Assembly: GCA_016190055.1 (NCBI GenBank)
Contig: JACPRH010000027.1
Location: 1 to 55,211, forward strand
Length of the DNA: 55,211 nucleotides
Source: Nitrososphaerota archaeon
GTDB taxonomy: Archaea > Thermoproteota > Nitrososphaeria > Nitrososphaerales > JACPRH01
Reading direction: 5' to 3'
Shown here: one piece after another, positions 31,692 through 38,121 of the stretch
Layout: every line of letters begins with the position of its first letter
Numbering within the stretch: position 1 is the first letter of the stretch
Program-made: the position numbers and the translations under genes
The notes under the pieces: model-generated
Databases searched by the model: none
Told to the model about the DNA's origin: nothing
The model's input: only the letters and a program-made list of their open reading frames with translations

Positions 31692-32914
31692 TCGAGATCC
31701 CTCGCGAGAAGGTGTACTGTGGCGACACCACCGGTTCCACCTACGTTGTGACACATCGCAATATTCACATCCCGGTCGATCTGGTTTCCGCCAGCCTCTT
31801 TTCGTAGTTGTCTGAAGCACTCATAGGCTTGCCGGACTCCCGTGGCGCCTACCGGGTGGCCATCCGCCTTCAGGCCGCCGCCAAGGTTCACCGTCAATTC
31901 GTGACCATTTTTGTCGTATGGAATGTGGCTTGGGCCTTTGAAGGATTCGCAGCTCTCATAGACATGTTTCCAAGCTTCGCCTTTAGGGTAGAAACCCGAG
32001 TCCTCTAGGAAGAACATCTCTTCGATTGTAAAGCAGTCATGAACCTCCGCTATATCGATGTCATCTATTGTCAAGTCAGCTGCCTTCAGAGCTTTTGCTG
32101 TAGCGATGCGGGTTGCGTTGACCCCGGTGATGTTGTCCCGCGTATAAAGCGAGACGTGATCGGTCGCTTCGTGGCTGCTTAAAATGTATACTGGGGTGTC
32201 TGTGTACTGCTTCGCTATCTCAGGACGCGTCAATATCAGTGCTGAGGCTCCGTCTGACACCGGTGAGCAGTGCAGTATTCTTATCGGGTTCGCCACAATC
32301 TTAGACTGCTTAACTTCGTCAACGGTTATCTCTCCCTTCTCTTGGAACTGAGCGAATGGGTTACGAACGCAGTGGTGATGATTCTTAACCGCGATCTGCG
32401 CTAAGGCCTCTTCGCATCTAGCATCACCGTTACCGTATTCGTACATGTATCGAGTCATCATTGTCGCGTAGAGCCCTGGGAAGGTGTAACCCGCCTCAAA
32501 TTCATGGGGATCTGCCGCAAACATCAGGTCATCGGTGATTTTGTCCTGCCTATCAGTCATCTTCTCGAAGCCTGCGACAAGAACTGCATCATAGTTTCCA
32601 GATTGAAGACCAATGCAGGCGTTGTGCAGTGCTAATCCACCGGATGCGCAGGCTGCTTCGGTGTTGATCATCGGGACATTCATCCCCAGCTCTCTAGACA
32701 TATAGCCGGGGACAAGCCCGATTTTGTTCGTAACCTGATACAGGAAACTTCCGAAGTAGCAGGCGTCGATGTCTCGCCGTCGAATACCTTTATCGACCGA
32801 TTCGAAGGCCGTCATACCGGCCTTGCCGATCATGCTTCTCGGGTCTTCATCCCAGTGTTCAGCGAACTTTGTTCGGCCTGCGCCGACTATTGCAGCGCAA
32901 GGAGTTGATTTCAA
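31688..32914 (-). CDS. Acetyl-CoA C-acetyltransferase (thiolase)
   Basis: A thiolase of the archaeal SCP2-like type, 408 aa, making acetoacetyl-CoA for the mevalonate pathway. Active-site residues are C89 in E-A-A-C-A-S-G-G, the His of G-H-P-V-G-A-T-G near 352-359 and the Cys of C-H-N-V-G-G-T-G near 389-396. It starts with TTG at 32914. It is directly upstream of, and translationally coupled to, the DUF35-HMGCS fusion, so substrate channelling between the two proteins is expected as in the known archaeal complex. Confidence 0.93.
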   Translation of the reverse strand: MKSTPCAAIVGAGRTKFAEHWDEDPRSMIGKAGMTAFESVDKGIRRRDIDACYFGSFLYQVTNKIGLVPGYMSRELGMNVPMINTEAACASGGLALHNACIGLQSGNYDAVLVAGFEKMTDRQDKITDDLMFAADPHEFEAGYTFPGLYATMMTRYMYEYGNGDARCEEALAQIAVKNHHHCVRNPFAQFQEKGEITVDEVKQSKIVANPIRILHCSPVSDGASALILTRPEIAKQYTDTPVYILSSHEATDHVSLYTRDNITGVNATRIATAKALKAADLTIDDIDIAEVHDCFTIEEMFFLEDSGFYPKGEAWKHVYESCESFKGPSHIPYDKNGHELTVNLGGGLKADGHPVGATGVRQAYECFRQLRKEAGGNQIDRDVNIAMCHNVGGTGGVATVHLLARDLE

Positions 32915-32950
32915 TAGAAACGCACTGACGGAGACGCCGTTTGGACAACA

Positions 32951-32959
32951 ATTAAAAAC
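32951..32959 (-). promoter_or_regulatory. TATA-like box of the thiolase-HMGCS operon
   Basis: On the minus strand this reads AGTTTTTAAT, about 40 bp before the TTG start, giving a predicted leader of 10-20 nt. Confidence 0.4.
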
Positions 32960-33548
32960 TTTTCCAGAGTAAAGCTTGGTTAGCTGATTGACGTATTTTC
33001 CATTCCAGCCCTGCGAGGCCAGACCCGATGAGCGGCCAGTCGCAGTATCACCTTAAAACAGTGATTGATTAATTGATTGATAGATAGAGCCCCAGAAAGA
33101 ACCGGTTAGAAGCAGACAGAACTGTTTAGCTTGGGTTCTTCTAATTTGCTGTCACTGAACATTTCCCCTTCGTGCGCCGGCACCACTGCTGCCATTGCTA
33201 TACGGAGGCCTACATATAGTGATGAAATGTGCGTAAGAATCCAGATGCTAATCTACAGGAGTTGCTTGGATTGAAGCTTTGTGCTTGCAATGCTTGTTGG
33301 AAGCGTTGATGCTGTTTGCAAGATTATCCCCGAAGATTTTGGTTGAAATCTATGTAAGAATTGCTTGTGATATCTGCGAAGTACTACTTTTTGTATGGCT
33401 TTGTTGGGTTTATGCAAGACTGAATAGGTGGGGTGGGTTTGGTTCCTTGTTGCAAGGGTTCTGTTGAGGTGATGTAACCGAAGTGTTTGTTGTGTCTAAA
33501 TGATTAAATGATACAGGCTTAGAGTGGTCTCGAGGTGTTGGTGGTAGA
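32960..33548. other. Gene-poor AT/TG-rich region
   Basis: Nearly 600 bp with no convincing gene. It contains a short low-complexity run of TGAT/TTGA units near 33062-33088 and a T/G-rich stretch at 33270-33500, where a 62-codon Cys/Leu-rich rightward frame (33279-33467) looks random. The plus strand is poor in C across 33280-33540, unlike its neighbours. I see no tRNA or clear hairpin series. Confidence 0.5.
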
Positions 33549-33764
33549 ATGTCGCGGCCGCCCTTGATGTTGCTGGTTGTGATAGTTTTCTTTGCTTTGT
33601 TCACCTGGGGTTTTGTGTATAATATGCTTAAGCAGAATGGTTTCACTGAGCCGACTGCTCAGGTTGCTGGAATTACATTGGCGCTTTTAGCTGTTATTCT
33701 TTTAGAGGGTATAACACGGTTTAGGATGAAGCGCTTGAAAAACCAGAATCGAACTGAAGTCTGA
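33549..33764 (+). CDS. Small membrane protein, two helices
   Basis: A 71-aa protein with two hydrophobic helices (about 6-25 and 37-56) and a strongly basic tail (R-F-R-M-K-R-L-K-N). The family is not recognised. Purine-rich GGTGGTAG precedes the ATG. Positive-inside reasoning puts the C-terminus in the cytoplasm. Confidence 0.6.
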   Translation: MSRPPLMLLVVIVFFALFTWGFVYNMLKQNGFTEPTAQVAGITLALLAVILLEGITRFRMKRLKNQNRTEV

Positions 33765-33784
33765 AGATTTCTGCAGAAGATATG

Positions 33785-34585
33785 CTATGTGGGTTGCTGT
33801 ATCTTGCAGAGGTGAGGTATTTCCCGTTTATGTTGGCTTCGACGATTCCTTTCTAGAATTTGGTTGACGATTTCGGAGCTACCTAATTGTTTCTCGGCTT
33901 GCTCAGGAGGCATGTTGAGATCGAAGAGGAGGTGCAGTGCAGGATCGATTACTTCGTATTTCTGGCCTATCTCGCCTTCAGCTGTTTGGCCTGCCCAGAG
34001 GCGCGGAGAACTCTGTTTTTCTACGATTCTGCTGGAGACTTTCAGATGTTTGGCGAGCATTCTGACCTGCGTCTTATACAGTCCACCTATCGGCAGAATA
34101 TCGACTCCACCGTCTCCGTGTTTTGTGTAGTAGCCGATCAGTATTTCGCTTCGGTCTCCTGTTCCGACTACTACGCGGTTATCGAGGTTGGCGTAGTAGT
34201 AGAGTATACACATTCGGACTCTGGCTCTGAGGTTTCCTTCTGGGATTCTGCCAGGTTTCAGATTCTTCATGAATGTGTAGTGGATTGGGCTGATGTCGAT
34301 GCGTTGAGTTTTGATGCCGAGCTGCTTGGCTGTGTTTTCAGCATCTTCTACATCTTCTCTCGGAGTTGTTGTATGATCTGGAAGTATCAGCCCCAGCATT
34401 TTTTTGCTGGAAAGCGCCTTTGTGGCCAGATGAGCTGTTACTGTGGAGTCGACTCCGCCGCTTAGGCCGAGTACAGCTCCGTTTGCGCCTGCTTCTTCCA
34501 CATAGGTGAAGATGAAGTTTTGAATCTGTGTTGAGATATTACTGTAATCTAAGTCGAGAAGCTTATCTAAGACGCTCAGCGCCAA
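33785..34585 (-). CDS. nadE: NH3-dependent NAD synthetase
   Basis: Amidates nicotinic acid adenine dinucleotide to NAD with ATP and ammonia. The 266-aa protein is the synthetase domain alone, without a glutaminase domain. Seen: the PP-loop L-S-G-G-V-D-S-T-V near 40-48, G-T-G-D-R-S-E near 141-147 and T-K-H-G-D-G-G-V-D near 153-161. The start is TTG at 34585. Confidence 0.95.
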   Translation of the reverse strand: MALSVLDKLLDLDYSNISTQIQNFIFTYVEEAGANGAVLGLSGGVDSTVTAHLATKALSSKKMLGLILPDHTTTPREDVEDAENTAKQLGIKTQRIDISPIHYTFMKNLKPGRIPEGNLRARVRMCILYYYANLDNRVVVGTGDRSEILIGYYTKHGDGGVDILPIGGLYKTQVRMLAKHLKVSSRIVEKQSSPRLWAGQTAEGEIGQKYEVIDPALHLLFDLNMPPEQAEKQLGSSEIVNQILERNRRSQHKREIPHLCKIQQPT

Positions 34586-34664
34586 GTCTTGTCATCCGTG
34601 ATCAAGTCGGGTTTAGATATAAGCTAAGCTAGCAACGAGCTCCTTCAGCAGTTGTGTGAGAGAA

Positions 34665-35072
34665 TTAGGTAAAGTTAGGCGGAGGAGTTGTGGTCGTTAT
34701 GGTTATAGTTATGGTATCTCCGTTTCCGGCTTTTAGTAGTGTTTCAAGTCCTGAGGAGATTGAGCCAATTTGGTTCAAGGGTCTGGCTGATTTGCCGGGT
34801 TTCAGGAATATGCAGATTGAGCCGTTTAACGGTAGGAATGTTATTGCTCCTTGTTCAAAGGTGGTTTTGCTTTTTTCTGTGCCTGCGACTACAGATGTGA
34901 TGATGCAGATGAGTGATTCACCTATTCGATTCACTCTTCCATGTATCGGCATCTTCAGCATTATCGCGTTTAGGGTCATTGGGGAGAGGTGCCTGAAAAG
35001 ATCGGCTGACGCTTCACCTTTACCGTGTACAATGATTTTAGCGGTGATTCTCGATGTGGATGATGATTCCAA
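34665..35072 (-). CDS. Cyclophilin-like fold protein (COG2164-type)
   Basis: A 135-aa protein resembling the small archaeal/bacterial cyclophilin-like family (the TM1367 type). Seen: A-K-I-I-V near 11-15, H-G-R-V-N-R-I-G-E near 44-52 in place of the usual S-x-V-N-x-W-G-x-E, a Q-G-A-I-T-F-L-P-L-N-G segment near 74-84, I-C-I-F-L-K-P near 86-92 and P-L-N-Q-I-G near 98-103. Function in the family is unknown; peptidyl-prolyl isomerase activity is not established. A long frame on the opposite strand (34690-35157) is its shadow. The start is TTG at 35072. Confidence 0.72.
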   Translation of the reverse strand: MESSSTSRITAKIIVHGKGEASADLFRHLSPMTLNAIMLKMPIHGRVNRIGESLICIITSVVAGTEKSKTTFEQGAITFLPLNGSICIFLKPGKSARPLNQIGSISSGLETLLKAGNGDTITITITTTTPPPNFT

Positions 35073-35196
35073 TCTCCGCTCTATCGCGGCGGGATTCGTT
35101 TTAAGTTTTTATTGGCGCAACCTGATATTAGGATCAAAAAGTGGTATTAAGGGGTAGGAAAATGCAAAAAAGAGCTATACCGATAGCAAGGTTTAT

Positions 35197-35589
35197 TTGG
35201 CCTCTTTAAGGCGGGTTAGTGATCTTCGGAGGCTTTACGGTAAGTTGTCAACTTATGCTGAACAGGCTCACAGTGGGCCTGTTAAAAAAAGTAGAAAGAA
35301 AGCTAGCACCACTGAATCTGCTGCTAAAGTGGAAGAAAACAAGTTTGTAATCAAGATCGGGCCGCCTAGATTAACGAGGTTTGAAAAAGCAAGAATTATC
35401 GGAGCTAGGTCTCTACAGTTAGCCCTCGGCGCACCGCCGTTCATCCCTATACCGGTAGGCGTAACTGACCCTATTACCCTAGCCATTAAGGAAATTGAAT
35501 CAAAAGCTCTTCCAATCTCAATTAGGAGAATGCTTCCTAACAAAGACTACCAAGATATTCCGATACACTACCTACTGGCCGCATTCTAA
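35197..35589 (+). CDS. rpoK: DNA-directed RNA polymerase subunit K (Rpb6 homologue)
   Basis: A small core subunit that stabilises the RNA polymerase clamp. The conserved C-terminal domain is residues 55-130: L-T-R-F-E-K-A-R-I-I-G-A-R near 59-71, Q-L-A-L-G-A-P near 74-80, D-P-I-T-L-A near 90-95 and I-S-I-R-R-M-L-P near 106-113. A basic, low-complexity N-terminal extension of about 50 residues (K-K-S-R-K-K) precedes it; because the TTG start is weak, part of this may be untranslated. Confidence 0.9.
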   Translation: MASLRRVSDLRRLYGKLSTYAEQAHSGPVKKSRKKASTTESAAKVEENKFVIKIGPPRLTRFEKARIIGARSLQLALGAPPFIPIPVGVTDPITLAIKEIESKALPISIRRMLPNKDYQDIPIHYLLAAF

Positions 35590-35883
35590 GATGTAATCTC
35601 GGTTGCTCATCACTAGATCCTCAGCTGAGGCGAGTCAGCGAGCCGCTTCCCTGTATCTTCGGTTGGTCTCGATGAATAGTAACCGATGTGAGTCTGATAG
35701 ATGCACTTGAAGGTCTGCCTCAGAATAGCTTGAGGTAAACAGGACGGTTAAGCGTATTTTCCTATTATCTCACGTTTTTCCTTGAAGTTTCGTTTACACA
35801 TTAGGCAAAGACGGTAGTGCTGCCTATTTGCGAAGATAAGTTTAATACAGTCTCAGCTCTCCCATTACTCAAGCTGATAGATA
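35590..35883. other. Intergenic region upstream of alba
   Basis: Just under 300 bp without a gene. A TATA-like AAGTTTAATAC near 35837-35847 probably serves alba, giving a leader of roughly 15-20 nt. A small palindrome CTCAGCTGAG lies near 35622. No RNA gene was recognised. Confidence 0.5.
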
Positions 35884-36342
35884 ATGGCAAAGAACGAAGC
35901 TGAACGGAAACAAGAATCAAAACCTGCCGAAAGCAAAACGGAGAAGCAAACTTCAAGAGCAGCAAGCGAAAGAAAGTCCGCAGCCGAGAAAAAATCTACA
36001 CAGCAAGCACAAACACAAGCTCCAACACAAACTCCAACACAGACTGCTGAAAGCGCTGCTCCAGTGAGGACAGCACCGTCGAACCACATCTACATCGGAA
36101 AGAAGCCGGTAATGAGCTACGCCATGTCAGCGCTGATCCAGCTAACACACAGCGGCGAGATTATTATCAAGGCCCGTGGGCTTTCAATCTCAAGAGCTGT
36201 TGATGTGGCTGAGATAGTTACCAAGCGGCTTGGGAACGGCGCCTACGACATCAAGGACATCAAGATCGATACCGAGAAACTCGGAACCGGCGATGAAATA
36301 AGAAGCGTCTCCACCATCGACATTGTCGTAGCAAAGAAGTAG
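35884..36342 (+). CDS. albA: Alba DNA/RNA-binding chromatin protein with long N-terminal tail
   Basis: Alba coats archaeal DNA and RNA. The fold occupies residues 65-152: N-H-I-Y-I-G-K-K-P-V near 67-76, the K-A-R-G-L-S-I-S-R-A-V-D segment near 98-109 and a C-terminal I-D-I-V-V-A-K-K. Typical Alba is about 90-100 aa. Here about 62 extra residues rich in Lys, Glu, Gln, Ala and Thr (repeated Q-T-Q-A-P-T-Q-T) form a disordered tail, which might mediate contacts or be modified. Confidence 0.93.
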   Translation: MAKNEAERKQESKPAESKTEKQTSRAASERKSAAEKKSTQQAQTQAPTQTPTQTAESAAPVRTAPSNHIYIGKKPVMSYAMSALIQLTHSGEIIIKARGLSISRAVDVAEIVTKRLGNGAYDIKDIKIDTEKLGTGDEIRSVSTIDIVVAKK

Positions 36343-36518
36343 GCAGGACAATCCAGCCGATCGAAGATACATACTGTCTTAACTGTTTGGCAGCGGCCGA
36401 ACGTATCAGTTAAGCATCTTCTCTATTTTTCTCATTTCCTGTAGTGCTTAGGTTGGGCCTTCTAGCATAAAGTTGAAGCCTGCCGTAGAGATTAGGTAGC
36501 TGTTTCGAGGGCGGAGTA

Positions 36519-36530
36519 ATCTTTTTAAAG
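36519..36530 (+). promoter_or_regulatory. TATA box of the PLP decarboxylase gene
   Basis: ATCTTTTTAAAG is centred about 34 bp before the ATG at 36559. The transcript would begin near 36550, after the GTG at 36541, so the ATG is preferred as start. Confidence 0.5.
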
Positions 36531-36558
36531 AGTATTTGGAGTGGTTTGTTATACGAAA

Positions 36559-37905
36559 ATGGTCGAAGTCGGTTATCCTTCTCTCGAAGAATCTCAGACT
36601 GCCACTCCCGTGTTCTCCGATAGCGAGATCGTCGAACTGTCAAACAAGTATGGTACACCTATCTTTCTAGTTGATGAAGAGACGCTAGTAAACCGTCTCA
36701 ACACGCTCAGAAGAGCCTATAGAGAGTATGTTGGAGATGTACATGTGGCCTATTCAATGAAGGCTAACTTCAATCCTTCTATTCTACAAGTCTTCATGCG
36801 GCGCGGCGCGCTGTTCGACATCACCTCCGTCGGTGAACTCCACTTCTTCACGAAGTCTGGTGGGGACGTTTCTAGAATCATCTACACCAGCGTAACTGAG
36901 GAGGAGAATGAGTTTGAAAAGGCGCTTAAAGACGGTGTGAGACGTTTCGTCGTTGGCTCCTACAACGGGCTTCAGAACTTGGTTGCCGCAGTCAACGGCT
37001 CAAAAAAGGCTGTTAACGTGTTGATTCGGATCAACCCTGAAGTTGCAGTTAAGGCGGTCGTCAGATCAGCCTGTAGGAACAGCAAGTTTGGTGTGCCTTA
37101 CAGCAACGGAAAGAAGGACAGTGCCCCAACGCTGCTCAAGACCATTCTCGCTGAGCCTCTGATGAGCTTCGAGGGCTTCCACTTCCACCTCGGCTCACAA
37201 ATTGAGGATATCTCTTGCTATGTTGGCGCTTTAGATCGTCTCGAAGGCTTCATCGAACGTATGAAGAAGCAGCATCCAAACCTGTCAGTGAAAATAATTG
37301 ACATAGGTGGCGGAACCCCTGTTTTCTACGGAACACCTGTACCTTCTCCTGACGAGATAGGTAGGATCGTTTCGAAACGGCTGAACCTGTTCGTTGAACG
37401 TATAGGTGAGAAGGTTACGCTTGTGGTTGAAAGCGGTCGGTTCCTCTCCACTGAGGCGAGCGTGCTAGTAACTCGGGTTGTCAACAGCAAAATCTACGCG
37501 GATCAAAAATTCATCTATGTTGACGCAGGCTTCCACCTGTTACTCGACGCAGCTCTTCTCCACCAGTCATATCCACAGTACGTTCTTCCCAGATCATTCG
37601 AGGATGACTCTGTGAAGGTGAAGCTAGCAGGCCGCCTGTGCGATTCATACGATATCTTCCCCCTATCTCAAGCATCAGATCTTAAAGGTGCTGACCTCGG
37701 TAAGATAATCGTGTTCCAGAACGTAGGTGCCTACTCCTTAGTCTTCGGAATGCCCTTCCACTGCCAGACAAAGCCGCCTGTCTTTATGCGAAGACTCAAC
37801 GGCCAGTTCGACCTAATCAGGCCAGCTCAAAAGATCGAAGAACTCTACGAAGAGGAAGGCGGAGCCCTGCTTCAACCACAACCAAGCGATTACAGCCAAT
37901 CCTGA
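36559..37905 (+). CDS. Fold-III PLP decarboxylase (diaminopimelate/ornithine decarboxylase family)
   Basis: A group IV decarboxylase, 448 aa, with an alanine-racemase-like barrel (PLP lysine in Y-S-M-K-A-N near 56-61) and a C-terminal beta domain. Seen: F-H-F-H-L-G-S-Q near 213-220, I-G-G-G-T-P near 249-254, V-E-S-G-R near 293-297 for the phosphate and C-D-S-Y-D near 359-363 for the substrate site. Most annotation would call it LysA. The organism, however, makes lysine by the LysW/aminoadipate route, so diaminopimelate is not needed for lysine. Ornithine, arginine-derived or carboxyspermidine substrates deserve equal weight. Confidence 0.85.
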   Translation: MVEVGYPSLEESQTATPVFSDSEIVELSNKYGTPIFLVDEETLVNRLNTLRRAYREYVGDVHVAYSMKANFNPSILQVFMRRGALFDITSVGELHFFTKSGGDVSRIIYTSVTEEENEFEKALKDGVRRFVVGSYNGLQNLVAAVNGSKKAVNVLIRINPEVAVKAVVRSACRNSKFGVPYSNGKKDSAPTLLKTILAEPLMSFEGFHFHLGSQIEDISCYVGALDRLEGFIERMKKQHPNLSVKIIDIGGGTPVFYGTPVPSPDEIGRIVSKRLNLFVERIGEKVTLVVESGRFLSTEASVLVTRVVNSKIYADQKFIYVDAGFHLLLDAALLHQSYPQYVLPRSFEDDSVKVKLAGRLCDSYDIFPLSQASDLKGADLGKIIVFQNVGAYSLVFGMPFHCQTKPPVFMRRLNGQFDLIRPAQKIEELYEEEGGALLQPQPSDYSQS

Positions 37906-37924
37906 CACCCAGTGCAACAGCTGA

Positions 37925-37972
37925 GTAACCAACCGATTAGTCAGTCAGTTAGTCAGCCAGCAAGCAAGTTGC
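37925..37972. repeat. Short degenerate tandem repeat (AGTCAGTCAGTTAGTC type)
   Basis: A run of imperfect 4-base units (AGTC, AGTT, AGCC, AAGC) lies between the decarboxylase and ATPase genes. It looks like simple-sequence expansion rather than a functional array. Confidence 0.4.
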
Positions 37973-38121
37973 CTTAGCTGTCTATATCTAGTTGTAGCCG
38001 CCTATTTCTTAGCCTGCTATGGGTGATTCTGGGTCTTGTGTTACGGTGGTACTTGAGTATCTTTAATAGAATTGAAGATAGTTAATTGCTAGGCTTGGCT
38101 GGGTTGGTGTAACGTAGAGGC

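Noticed and set aside
33279-33467. A 62-codon Cys/Leu/Trp-rich rightward frame
   Set aside because: It has random-looking hydrophobic content from T/G-rich DNA, no ribosome site and no known family.
34690-35157. A 155-codon rightward frame opposite the cyclophilin-like gene
   Set aside because: It has no family features. The minus-strand frame carries the clear cyclophilin-like pattern, so this is its shadow.
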